Source: Microbaculum marinisediminis (GTDB taxonomy: Bacteria > Pseudomonadota > Alphaproteobacteria > Rhizobiales > Tepidamorphaceae). From it: a stretch of DNA of 64,000 nt. Of this stretch, positions 40,757 to 48,641 are shown in pieces (position 1 is the first letter of the stretch; each line of letters opens with the position of its first letter). Below the pieces are notes generated by a model that made no database searches, was not told where the DNA came from, and saw only the letters and a program-made list of their open reading frames with translations. Location of the stretch: NCBI RefSeq assembly GCF_025397915.1, contig NZ_JALIDZ010000003.1, positions 320,501 to 384,500 on the forward strand, read 5' to 3'. The position numbers and the translations under genes were made by a program.

Positions 40757-42343
40757 ATGGCACCTCGCGTACTCATTTCCGACAAGCTGTCGACCGCGGC
40801 GGTTCAGATCTTCAAGGACCGCGGCATCGAGGTCGACTACGAGCCCGATCTCGGCGCCGACAAGGAAGCCTTCGCCGCGCGGATCGGCGACTATGACGGG
40901 CTGGCCGTGCGCTCGGCGTCGAAGGTGACCGAAAAGGTCATCGCCGGCGCGGACAAGCTGAAGGTGATCGGGCGCGCCGGCATCGGCGTCGACAACATCG
41001 ACGTGCCCGCCGCCACCAAGCGCGGCGTCATCGTCATGAACACGCCATTCGGCAACTCGATCACCACGGCCGAGCACGCGATCGCGCTGATGCTGTCGCT
41101 GGCCCGCCAGATCCCGGCGGCCGACGTCTCGACGCAGGCCGGCAAGTGGGAGAAGAACCGCTTCATGGGTGTCGAAGTGACGGCCAAGGTGCTCGGCGTC
41201 ATCGGTTGCGGCAATATCGGTTCGATCGCCGCGGACCGGGCGCAGGGCCTGCGGATGAAGGTCATCGCCTACGATCCGTTCCTGTCGGAAGAGCGGGCGA
41301 CGGATCTCGGCGTCGAGAAGGTCGATCTCGACGAGCTCCTGCGCCGGGCCGACTTCATCACGCTGCACGTGCCGCTGACCGACAAGACCCGCAACATCCT
41401 GTCGCGCGAGGCGCTGGCCAAGACCAAGAAGGGCGTGCGCATCGTCAACTGCGCGCGCGGCGGGCTTGTCGACGAGGAGGCGCTGCGCGAGGCGCTCGAC
41501 TCCGGCCACGTCGCCGGTGCGGCCTTCGACGTGTTCGCGGTGGAGCCGGCCAAGGAGAACGTCCTGTTCGGCGCGCCGAACGTCATCTGCACGCCGCATC
41601 TGGGCGCCGCCACGACCGAGGCGCAGGAGAACGTCGCCTTGCAGGTGGCCGAGCAGATGTCCGACTACCTGCTCACCGGCGCCGTCACCAACGCGCTCAA
41701 CATGCCCTCGATCAGCGCCGAGGAAGCGCCGCGGCTGAAGCCGTTCGTGTCGCTTGCCGAGCAGCTCGGTTCGTTTGCCGGCCAGCTCACCGAGACGGGC
41801 ATCAAGGGCCTGCGCCTGGAATATGCCGGCGATGTCGCCGAGATGAACACGAAGGCGCTGAGCTCGGCGGCGATCGCCGGCGTGCTGCGGCCGCTGCTGG
41901 AGGACGTCAACATGGTGTCGGCGCCGGCGGTTGCGCGTGAGCGCGGCATCCAGATCGAGGAGGTGCGCCGGGAGCAGCAGGGCGCCTATGAGAACTACGT
42001 GCGCCTCACCGTGCAGACCGAGCGGCAGGAACGGTCGGTCGCCGGCACGGTATTTTCCGACGGACGGCCGCGCCTGATCCAGATCAAGGGCATCAACATG
42101 GAGGCGGAGCTCGCCCCGCATATGCTCTACATCACCAACGAGGACACGCCGGGCTTCATCGGTGCGCTCGGTATGGTGCTGGGCAATTCCGGCGTCAACA
42201 TCGCCACCTTCAACCTCGGACGCCAGACCCGCGGCGGCGATGCAATCGCTCTTGTCGAGATCGACGAGCCGCTGGCATCGGACGTCCTGGAAGCCGTCGA
42301 AAAGCTGCCTCACGTCAAGCAGGCGAAGGCTCTGGCCTTCTAG
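40757..42343 (+). CDS. serA: D-3-phosphoglycerate dehydrogenase
   Basis: The 528-residue enzyme oxidises 3-phosphoglycerate with NAD, the first step of serine synthesis. The Rossmann motif is LGVIGCGNIGSIAADRA (about residues 145-161), the active-site regions NCARGGLVDEEAL (about 230-242) and CTPHLGAATTEAQENV (about 278-293). It is the long type, with an intervening ASB-like domain (about 325-450) and a C-terminal ACT domain (about 455-528) that may sense serine. The start at 40757 is the family start. It shares an operon with serC. Confidence 0.95.
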   Translation: MAPRVLISDKLSTAAVQIFKDRGIEVDYEPDLGADKEAFAARIGDYDGLAVRSASKVTEKVIAGADKLKVIGRAGIGVDNIDVPAATKRGVIVMNTPFGNSITTAEHAIALMLSLARQIPAADVSTQAGKWEKNRFMGVEVTAKVLGVIGCGNIGSIAADRAQGLRMKVIAYDPFLSEERATDLGVEKVDLDELLRRADFITLHVPLTDKTRNILSREALAKTKKGVRIVNCARGGLVDEEALREALDSGHVAGAAFDVFAVEPAKENVLFGAPNVICTPHLGAATTEAQENVALQVAEQMSDYLLTGAVTNALNMPSISAEEAPRLKPFVSLAEQLGSFAGQLTETGIKGLRLEYAGDVAEMNTKALSSAAIAGVLRPLLEDVNMVSAPAVARERGIQIEEVRREQQGAYENYVRLTVQTERQERSVAGTVFSDGRPRLIQIKGINMEAELAPHMLYITNEDTPGFIGALGMVLGNSGVNIATFNLGRQTRGGDAIALVEIDEPLASDVLEAVEKLPHVKQAKALAF

Positions 42344-42485
42344 CGGGTGGCACTACGGGCGCTGCCGGAAACGGCAGTCGCCCCATCGTCTCGTCCGGCG
42401 GCCGTGCGCCGCCGGATGTCTGTTGCACGCCGCGCCGCGACAAGCCGCTCGCCGGCGTGGATGGTCGCCTATCGAGAGCGGCGGC

Positions 42486-43097
42486 TTAGCCGCCCGCAAC
42501 CAGCCGCTTCAGCTTGCCCAGCGCGATATCGTCGGCCTCGCCATAGGCGATGGTGCCGGCGAATTTGCCGCCCGCATCCATCAGGTAGACGTTCGCGGTG
42601 TGGTCCATCACGTACTCGCCGTCTTCCTGCTCGACCTTGCGTCGATAGACCTTGAACTCCTTGACGATCTGGGAGACCTGCTCGGGCGTGCCGCTCAGGC
42701 CGGTGATGCGATCGCCGAAGGCCGACAGGTAGTTGTTCATCAGCTCCGGCGTGTCGCGCTCCGGATCGACGGTGACGAAGGCGACGTTGAGCTTGTCGGC
42801 GTCGGGGCCGAGTTCGTCCAGCCAGGTCGACATCTCGTAGAGCGTCGTCGGGCACACGTCCGGGCAATGGGTGAACCCGAAGAAGAAGGCGGACGGCTTG
42901 CCCAGGAAGTCCTTCTCGGTCACCGGCTTGCCGGTATGGTCGACGAGCTGGAACGGGCCGCCGATGTCGGCGATGCCCGTTCCCTGGCCCGGTTTGCCGA
43001 GCACGGCGTCGCGAATATCGTCGCTGACCAGCACCGCCATGGTGGTGCCGGCGACGAGTACGACCAGGATCCAGGCGATCCAGCGAATTGCGCGCAT
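42486..43097 (-). CDS. SCO1/SenC family copper-delivery protein
   Basis: The 203-residue thioredoxin-fold protein is anchored by an N-terminal helix (about residues 5-24). Its copper site is complete: C78 and C82 in THCPDVCP and H166 in MDHTANVYLMD. SCO proteins deliver or reduce copper for the CuA site of cytochrome oxidase in the periplasm. The PCu(A)C chaperone and DUF2946 genes follow upstream on the same strand, making a small copper-handling cluster. Confidence 0.92.
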   Translation of the reverse strand: MRAIRWIAWILVVLVAGTTMAVLVSDDIRDAVLGKPGQGTGIADIGGPFQLVDHTGKPVTEKDFLGKPSAFFFGFTHCPDVCPTTLYEMSTWLDELGPDADKLNVAFVTVDPERDTPELMNNYLSAFGDRITGLSGTPEQVSQIVKEFKVYRRKVEQEDGEYVMDHTANVYLMDAGGKFAGTIAYGEADDIALGKLKRLVAGG

Positions 43098-43135
43098 CGG
43101 CTTTTCCGTCCTTTATTGCAGTTGGTTGGTGTGGG

Positions 43136-43606
43136 TCAGTCGTGCTTCATCGGGGCCATCTTGCCCCCGACCGGCCCGACCGTGAATGCGATCGGCACCT
43201 CGCCGGCGTTCTGGAAGACGAGCGTGCCTTCGATCGTCTCGCCTTCCTTGAAGCCGTCGGTGACGCCCATGAACATGACGTGATAGCTGCCGGGCTTCAA
43301 CTCGACCGAGCCGCCCGCAGGGACCTCGAGGCCGGCTTCCAGCTCGCGCATCTTCATGACGCCTTCGGCCATGGTCATCTCGTGGATCTCGCCGCGATCG
43401 GCGCGCGGCGTCTTCAGGGCGACCAGCGTGTCGGCGGCGTCTCCGGAATTGGTGATGACCATGAAGCCGCCGCCGACCTTGGCGCCGGGGGGCATGGCAC
43501 GGGTCCACGGGTTCTCGATGGTGAGCGAGCCTGAGGTGTAGTCGCCCGCGACAGCGGGAGCGGCAAACAGGGAAAGAGCAAGGCAGGTTGCTGCGATGAT
43601 ACGCAT
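43136..43606 (-). CDS. PCu(A)C-type periplasmic copper chaperone
   Basis: The 156-residue protein has a signal peptide (residues 1-20, ending PAVA-GD) and the copper-binding pattern of the family: H and M in GEIHEMTMAEGVMKMREL, and the later H and M in GSYHVMFMG. It hands Cu(I) to SCO1 or directly to cytochrome oxidase. The start at 43606 gives the signal peptide; the frame is open further up without support. It lies 38 bp before the SCO1 gene. Confidence 0.92.
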   Translation of the reverse strand: MRIIAATCLALSLFAAPAVAGDYTSGSLTIENPWTRAMPPGAKVGGGFMVITNSGDAADTLVALKTPRADRGEIHEMTMAEGVMKMRELEAGLEVPAGGSVELKPGSYHVMFMGVTDGFKEGETIEGTLVFQNAGEVPIAFTVGPVGGKMAPMKHD

Positions 43607-43691
43607 GGTGGTCTCCTGACACGGTGCGGCGGAACACGTTCCACCACGGATTTCAACTTGATCAATCCGGGCGCGGGGCCCGGCATTCCGG

Positions 43692-44096
43692 TCAAGCGGG
43701 GCGTGCAGGAGGGGCGCGGATGCTCGGTGTGGCGTCGGCTGTCGACGCATCGGCGCCGGCGCCGAGAGGCGGCCAGGCGACGGTATGGATCGCGATGAAC
43801 CGGGCCGGTTGGGATACCGTGGCCGGGCCGATGGCGGTCTTCGAGACCGCGTGAATGCAGCCGGACTTGCAGCAGTCGTTGACGTCGTGACGTGCGCGGC
43901 CCTCATCACCGCCGACACGGACGAACCCGTCGGCGGTGCAGATGACGAGGGTGCCGTCGGTCAGTCGCAGGCCGGCCGGGGCGCCGTGAAGTCCGGTACC
44001 GGAGAGGACATAGGGCAGCAATGCAGCCAGGATCGCCAGCACCGCGAAGGGCCGGCGTTCCAGAATCAGGCTGCGGATGACGCCTTGGAACCTCAT
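43692..44096 (-). CDS. DUF2946 family protein
   Basis: This 134-residue protein has one membrane or signal helix (about residues 17-33, AVLAILAALLPYVLSGTGLH), then a small extracytoplasmic part with C53 in VICTADG and the C-C-x3-C-x2-H cluster in DCCKSGCIHA (about 73-82). Such Cys/His patterns in DUF2946 proteins are found next to copper genes and suggest metal binding, but function is not established. It lies 85 bp before the PCu(A)C gene on the same strand. Confidence 0.8.
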   Translation of the reverse strand: MRFQGVIRSLILERRPFAVLAILAALLPYVLSGTGLHGAPAGLRLTDGTLVICTADGFVRVGGDEGRARHDVNDCCKSGCIHAVSKTAIGPATVSQPARFIAIHTVAWPPLGAGADASTADATPSIRAPPARPA

Positions 44097-44173
44097 GACG
44101 GTGGCACTCTAGCGCGGTTCTCCGCGAAGTCCTTGCGACACAGGCGCGCGGATGGCGCGATGGTTAAGGGCGC

Positions 44174-44806
44174 TCACGGCATAGGGATCGGCTGGCCGCG
44201 GGCAGGCGTATCGTAGCCCTTCTGCACGGCGGGCCGTTCGGCGATGCGCAGGTACCAGTCCCTGACGTTCGGAAACGCGTTGATGTCGATGCCCTGCCAC
44301 GCGAACCGCGAGGCCCAGGGCCAGGTGGCGATATCGGCTATGGAGTATTCGCCGACGATGAAGTCCTTGCCCTGAAGCTGCTTGTCGAGCACGCCATAAA
44401 GCCGGGACGCCTCCTTGGCGTAGCGTTCCTCGGCATACTCGGCCTTGCCCGGGTTGAAGTGCAGAAAGTGGTGGGCCTGGCCGAGCATCGGCCCGAACCC
44501 GCCCATCTGCCACATCAGCCACTCGACCGTGCGCCAGTAGCCGACCTCGCCGGAGGGAACGAGCTTGCCGGTCTTCCCGGCGAGATAGAGCAGGATCGCG
44601 CCGGATTCCATCAGCGACAGGCCGTCGTTGTCGTTGTCGACGATCGCCGGGATCTTGTTGTTGGGGCTGATCTTCAGGAACGCGGGAGCGAACTGCTGGT
44701 CCTTGGTGATGTCGATCTCGTGGACCCTGTAGGGCAGGCCGAGCTCTTCCAGAGCGATCGAAACCTTGCGGCCGTTCGGCGTGGACCAGGTGTAGAGGTC
44801 GATCAC
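44174..44806 (-). CDS. glutathione S-transferase family protein (YfcG-like)
   Basis: The 210-residue protein has the GST thioredoxin-like domain MIDLYTWSTPNGRKVSIALE with the glutathione-site NNKIPAIVD (about 49-57) and LMESGAILLYLA (about 65-76), then the helical domain with WLMWQMGGFGPMLGQAHHF and YSIADIATWPW. It belongs to the Nu/YfcG group, which often acts as a glutathione-dependent disulfide reductase. It seems monocistronic. Confidence 0.88.
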   Translation of the reverse strand: MIDLYTWSTPNGRKVSIALEELGLPYRVHEIDITKDQQFAPAFLKISPNNKIPAIVDNDNDGLSLMESGAILLYLAGKTGKLVPSGEVGYWRTVEWLMWQMGGFGPMLGQAHHFLHFNPGKAEYAEERYAKEASRLYGVLDKQLQGKDFIVGEYSIADIATWPWASRFAWQGIDINAFPNVRDWYLRIAERPAVQKGYDTPARGQPIPMP

Positions 44807-44991
44807 GGCGTTCTCCTTGAGGTGGGACGATCAGGGAAACGCTACTCTACATGGGGGGCCGCGGATTTGAAGGCTGTCTCGGGACAAGCTGATGTGTCGG
44901 CTCGGCCGGGAGCGGCGGGCGCGCCGTGCCACACGCCCGAGATGTCCGGGTCAGGCCCGACAACGACGTCGAGGGGAAGACAGTTTGTGCG

Positions 44992-45022
44992 CGTCATGCC
45001 CGGGCCAGGCCCGGGCATGACG
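44992..45022. repeat. perfect 31-bp palindrome (REP-like)
   Basis: CGTCATGCCCGGGCC (44992-45006) and its exact reverse complement (45008-45022) flank one central base. A degenerate relative lies just before it (about 44935-44968). The sequence is typical of short dispersed palindromes seen in Rhizobiales intergenic DNA. It lies between the GST gene and the 3' end of the thiamine-type transporter genes and may act as their terminator. Confidence 0.8.
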
Positions 45023-45046
45023 GTCGACGGGGCCTCGGCCCGTATC

Positions 45047-45985
45047 TCAGTTCAGCTCCACCGCGTAGGTCTCGACCGGGACGATCTCCTCGATCAGGCC
45101 GCGGTCCTTCATGAACGCGGCGAAGCGCGCGTAACGGCCGGTATCGAGCGCGGCAGGGCGCTTGGCGAACCGGGGCAGGGTGTCGAACCAGGCGCGCTCG
45201 TTGAGCTCGTCCTCCAGTTCGGGGTGCTTCGCCACGAATAGGTCCCAGCCTTCCTCGGGGTGGTTGGTCAGCCAGATCGTCGCCAGCTCGACCGCCGTGA
45301 CGAAACGCGAGAGCCGGTCATCGTCCAGCGCGTCGTTGCGGGCGATGAAGACCAGCTCGTCGTAGACCGGGACGCCGTTCTCCTCCGGATAGAAGGCGCG
45401 CCCGGGACGCTCCTCGATCTCCATTTGGTTCAGCTCGAAATTGCGGAAGGCGCCGATCACGGCGTCGACCTGACCGGCGAACAGCGAGGGCGACAGCGAG
45501 AAGTTGACGTTGACGAGCTTGACGTCGTCGAGCGTCAGTCCCGCCGTCTCCAGCATCGCGCCGAGCAGGGCGTCCTCGAAGCCGCCGACCGAGAAGCCGA
45601 CGGTCTTGTCCTTGAGGTCGGCGATGCCGGCGATCGGTCCGTCTTCCAGCACGACCAGCGAATTGAGCGGCGTCTCGACCAGCGTGCCGATTCGGCTGAG
45701 CGGCAGGCCCTCCTTCACCTGCATGTGCAGGTTGGGCTGATAGGACACGGCGATGTCGGCCTGGCCGCTGGCGACGAGGCGCGGCGGTGCGCTGGGGTCG
45801 GCCGGCGGCACCAGCTCGACGTCGAGGCCCTGGTCGGCGAAGTAGCCCTTCTCCGCGGCGACGATCAGCGGGGCGTGGTCGGGATTGACGAACCAGTCGA
45901 GCAGCACGGTGAGCTTGTCGGCGGCGGAGGCGCCAAGCGGGGCGAGGCCGGCGAGCAGGGTGAGGGCAAAAAGCAGGGAACGCAT
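45047..45985 (-). CDS. NMT1/THI5-like ABC transporter substrate-binding protein
   Basis: The 312-residue protein has a signal peptide (residues 1-21, ending GASA-AD) and the NMT1/THI5-like periplasmic fold: KLTVLLDWFVNPDHAPLIVA, AEKGYFADQGLDVELVPPAD, SGQADIAVSYQPNL and KDKTVGFSVGGFEDALLG. With the TPP riboswitch upstream this points to uptake of a pyrimidine precursor of thiamine (ThiY type). It lies 25 bp after the permease gene. The start at 45985 gives the signal peptide. Confidence 0.9.
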   Translation of the reverse strand: MRSLLFALTLLAGLAPLGASAADKLTVLLDWFVNPDHAPLIVAAEKGYFADQGLDVELVPPADPSAPPRLVASGQADIAVSYQPNLHMQVKEGLPLSRIGTLVETPLNSLVVLEDGPIAGIADLKDKTVGFSVGGFEDALLGAMLETAGLTLDDVKLVNVNFSLSPSLFAGQVDAVIGAFRNFELNQMEIEERPGRAFYPEENGVPVYDELVFIARNDALDDDRLSRFVTAVELATIWLTNHPEEGWDLFVAKHPELEDELNERAWFDTLPRFAKRPAALDTGRYARFAAFMKDRGLIEEIVPVETYAVELN

Positions 45986-46010
45986 AGTGTTGTTGGCTCC
46001 GTTGGTGTGA

Positions 46011-46760
46011 TCAGGTTTCGCTTTCCGCGATCCACGGCACCATGCGCCTGGCGAGCGCATCGACGAGGGCGCGTATGAGGAGCGCCATCAGGCCGAGGAG
46101 GAAGAGAGCGGCGAACAGCATGTCGGTCTGCATGCGGGCATTGGCCTGCAGCATGACGAATCCAAGGCCGGCGGAGGCGCCGACCCACTCGCCGACCACC
46201 GCGCCGATCGGGGCGACGGCGGCGGCGACGCGCAGGCCGGAGGCAAGGCCGGGCAGGGCGGAGGGCAGGCGGATCAGCCGCAGCGTGTCGAAACGGCTGG
46301 CGCCGCTGATTGCGGCGAGATCGAGCAGGCCCGGATCGGTGCGCCGCAAGCCGTCGAGGAAGGCCGAGGCGACTGGGAAGAATATGATCAGCGTCGCCAT
46401 GACGATCTTCGAGGCGAGGCCGAAGCCGAGCCAGATGACGAGCAGCGGCGCGATGGCGAAGACCGGCAGGGCCTGGCTCGCCACCATCACCGGCAGCAGC
46501 ACCCGTCCGGCGGCCGGGAACAGGCTGGCGGCGAGCGCGGTGGCAACGCCCAGCCCGGCGCCGACGATGAGGCCGATCACGATTTCGATCGCCGTCACCG
46601 CCGCGTTGCGGGCAAGAAATTCGGGCTGGGCCATCAGCTGTGCCGCGATCCGGGTCGGCGGCGGCAGGATGTAGCCGGGTACGGCGAATGCCGTCACCAA
46701 GGCCTGCCAGACCCCCAGGATCAGCGCGGCAATGACGACCGCCCGCAGGAGGCGCGTCAT
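46011..46760 (-). CDS. ABC transporter permease for thiamine precursor (ThiX-like)
   Basis: The 249-residue inner-membrane permease of the SsuC/TauC/ThiX kind has six helices and the coupling motif near LIRLPSALPGLASGLRVAAA (about residues 155-174), followed by PIGAVVGEWVGASAGLG. Its ATG lies 4 nt after the stop of the leader reading frame and has no clear ribosome site of its own, which suggests translational coupling. The gene order is riboswitch, leader peptide, permease, binding protein. No ATPase gene is present in the unit. Confidence 0.88.
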   Translation of the reverse strand: MTRLLRAVVIAALILGVWQALVTAFAVPGYILPPPTRIAAQLMAQPEFLARNAAVTAIEIVIGLIVGAGLGVATALAASLFPAAGRVLLPVMVASQALPVFAIAPLLVIWLGFGLASKIVMATLIIFFPVASAFLDGLRRTDPGLLDLAAISGASRFDTLRLIRLPSALPGLASGLRVAAAVAPIGAVVGEWVGASAGLGFVMLQANARMQTDMLFAALFLLGLMALLIRALVDALARRMVPWIAESET

Positions 46761-46764
46761 CGGA

Positions 46765-46818
46765 TCAGCCCGGCAGGGGTGGGGCCGGCGGCGGGTGGTG
46801 AAAGGTCTTACGCATCAT
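46765..46818 (-). CDS. possible 17-residue proline-rich leader peptide
   Basis: A short frame runs from ATG at 46818 to TGA at 46767-46765, coding for MMRKTFHHPPPAPPLPG. GAGAGGAG lies 4 nt before the ATG, a better ribosome site than any before the permease, which starts 4 nt after this stop. PPP followed by PP would slow ribosomes in the absence of EF-P. The position between a TPP riboswitch and the transporter suggests a translated leader. It could also be chance; coding cannot be proved from 17 codons. Confidence 0.45.
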   Translation of the reverse strand: MMRKTFHHPPPAPPLPG

Positions 46819-46849
46819 GGATCTCCTCTCGCGTGACACAGGGAGATCC
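46819..46849 (-). promoter_or_regulatory. hairpin hiding the leader ribosome binding site
   Basis: On the minus strand GGATCTCC (46849-46842) pairs perfectly with GGAGATCC (46826-46819) around a 15-nt loop. The right arm contains the GGAG ribosome site of the leader frame. It is placed as the expression platform of the TPP riboswitch, which would then act on translation rather than termination. Confidence 0.55.
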
Positions 46850-46875
46850 GGGGAATTCGGGCTCAGGGGAAGCAG

Positions 46876-46984
46876 GTTCCAGTCCCTTCGCCGGTATGAC
46901 CCGGATCAGGTTCGAAGGGTTCGGTCGGACCACCCTTGCGGGCGGAGGGACCATCTCAGCTCCTTTCGGAGCACCCCTCGGAAC
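46876..46984 (-). promoter_or_regulatory. TPP riboswitch (THI element)
   Basis: Read on the minus strand, the aptamer has all conserved parts: GAGGGGTGC, CTGAGAT after a short stem, then ACCCTTCGAACCTGATCCGG and GTCATACCGGCGAAGGGA. GTTCC (46984-46980) and GGAAC (46880-46876) close the first helix. It binds thiamine pyrophosphate and should turn off the downstream permease and binding-protein genes when thiamine is plentiful. Confidence 0.95.
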
Positions 46985-47062
46985 AGCACGGAACATGGCG
47001 CAGAGTCGCGGCCAAGGCAAGCCGCCGCCGCGAAAATGCGTTTTCCGCAGTGACCGTCCGGT

Positions 47063-48607
47063 CTACTGCGCGCCCCACGTCGAGAAGGCTTCCTGGAATA
47101 TCGCCTTGCCGGACTCGCCCTTGGCCAGCGACAGTACCGCGCGGCCGCCATCCTTGTAGCTGACCGGGATGTCGATGAAGTCGCGCGCGGTGATTTCCTG
47201 GACGTTTCGTTCCTGGTCGATCTCCGTCTGCGACAGGCCGATGAGGAAGTAGTTGTCCATCACCGGCACCACGGCACCGACGAGCGGCTGGCCGGTGGAG
47301 CGCGGCGTCGCCTTCATGATCAGTCCCGGGATCGAGGCGATGCCGTCATGCGTGAAGCCGGGGCCGGTCTGGAAGACGAGCTCGATGAGATGGCTTGCCG
47401 GCAGCGCCTGGTCCTTGTTGCGCCGGACGGTGACGGTGACCTTGAGGTCCCGCTCCGGGACGCTGACATCGCCGCGGATGACCTTTTCGGCGCCGCCGAC
47501 CGCCTCCGTGTCGTCGACGAGCTTCCAGTCCACCGAGCCGCCGAGCGTGCTTGCCGGTGACACGCCGCCGGCGCTTTCCTCGATCAGCAGGGCCTGGGCG
47601 ACGCGCTCTCCTTCGGCATCGGCCGACGGTGGTTGCTGAACGGGCGCCTGCGGCGCCGCGGTCGGCTGACCAGCGCCGGGTTCGGTTGCCGGCTCCCCGG
47701 GGCCGGGCACCCGGTCGGCGATCTTGCCGTTGCCCGCGGTGTCGGTCGTCTCCTGCGAACCGCTCAGCGAGGTGATCATGGTCGTCAGCGCCTCGCGCTG
47801 CCAGAAGCCGACACCGACGATGCCGACGATGACCAGCAGCAGGATGCCCCAGGCGACAAAGCGTCCGGAGCCGCCGCGCTCGATGTCATCGTCCTCGTCG
47901 TAGAGGTCGGCGGCGGGCGGCGCCTGCCGTCCCGAAGTTGGCGGCGGCGGTGCTTGATGGCCCGCGGCCGGCTGGCGCGCGGGGCCTCCGGCCTGGGCCG
48001 GTGCGGGGGCCTGAGCCGGCGCTGCGGCTGGAGCAGGAGCTGGTGTGGGAGCCGGAGCCGGAGCTGGGGCCCGGGCCGGTGCCTGGGCGGCTGCCGGGGA
48101 TGAGGCCGGCGGCGTTGCAGGTTTCTGCGCTGCAGGTTTCGGGGCCTCCGGCTGCCCGGCGGGGCGGCGCGGGGCAGAAGGCGGGGGCGGGGCGCCCAGA
48201 GACGGTTCACGCCTCTCGGGCGGCGCCATGCCGGACGGGCCGGCACCACGACGGGTGTCTTCGTCCTGGCCGTCCCCGTCGATGCGGTCGAGGGTCTCGC
48301 GTGCCTCGCGGGCCGCCGTTGACGCGGCGCCGCCTAGGGTGCCGGATTCGGACACGGCGGACTGGAACGCCTCGTGGGCTTCCAGCGGCTTCGGCTGGGG
48401 CGCGAACTCGGTCTCCAGCTCTCCGACCGCCGTGTCAAGGCTATCGATCTGGCGGGCGATGTCGTCCGGCCCGAGCGGCGGGTCGATCGCCTCGAGCTGC
48501 GCACGCAGAGCCGCGCGTGCCTTGTCGTATATCGCGTGCCGCGCGGCTTCGGTGTTGTTCTCGAGGTTAGCGACGGCGCGCCTGAGTACGGAAACGAAAT
48601 CTGCCAT
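47063..48607 (-). CDS. conserved single-pass membrane protein, function unknown
   Basis: The 514-residue protein starts MADFVSVLRRAVANLENNTE and has an N-terminal helical domain (residues 1-75), a long Pro/Ala-rich linker (about 110-210), one membrane helix (about 230-250, FVAWGILLLVIVGIVGVGFW) and a C-terminal beta-rich domain (about 310-514). The cytoplasmic N-terminus and periplasmic C-terminus follow from the charge pattern. I recognise it only as a Rhizobiales hypothetical protein. It is transcribed just ahead of the TPP riboswitch and 34 bp after purA on the same strand. Confidence 0.75.
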   Translation of the reverse strand: MADFVSVLRRAVANLENNTEAARHAIYDKARAALRAQLEAIDPPLGPDDIARQIDSLDTAVGELETEFAPQPKPLEAHEAFQSAVSESGTLGGAASTAAREARETLDRIDGDGQDEDTRRGAGPSGMAPPERREPSLGAPPPPSAPRRPAGQPEAPKPAAQKPATPPASSPAAAQAPARAPAPAPAPTPAPAPAAAPAQAPAPAQAGGPARQPAAGHQAPPPPTSGRQAPPAADLYDEDDDIERGGSGRFVAWGILLLVIVGIVGVGFWQREALTTMITSLSGSQETTDTAGNGKIADRVPGPGEPATEPGAGQPTAAPQAPVQQPPSADAEGERVAQALLIEESAGGVSPASTLGGSVDWKLVDDTEAVGGAEKVIRGDVSVPERDLKVTVTVRRNKDQALPASHLIELVFQTGPGFTHDGIASIPGLIMKATPRSTGQPLVGAVVPVMDNYFLIGLSQTEIDQERNVQEITARDFIDIPVSYKDGGRAVLSLAKGESGKAIFQEAFSTWGAQ

Positions 48608-48641
48608 GATCTGAGCTGTGTTACTCTAGTGGTATCTACGC

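Noticed and set aside
39389-42313. 974-codon open frame on the minus strand opposite serC and serA
   Set aside because: It is antisense to two certain genes across their full length, crosses their intergenic palindromes, and has the low-complexity Arg/His/Asp composition typical of shadow frames in high-GC DNA.
42394-42416. Terminator after serA
   Set aside because: A 9-bp GC-rich hairpin exists, but there is no T run and it may be only a chance palindrome; left out of the feature list.
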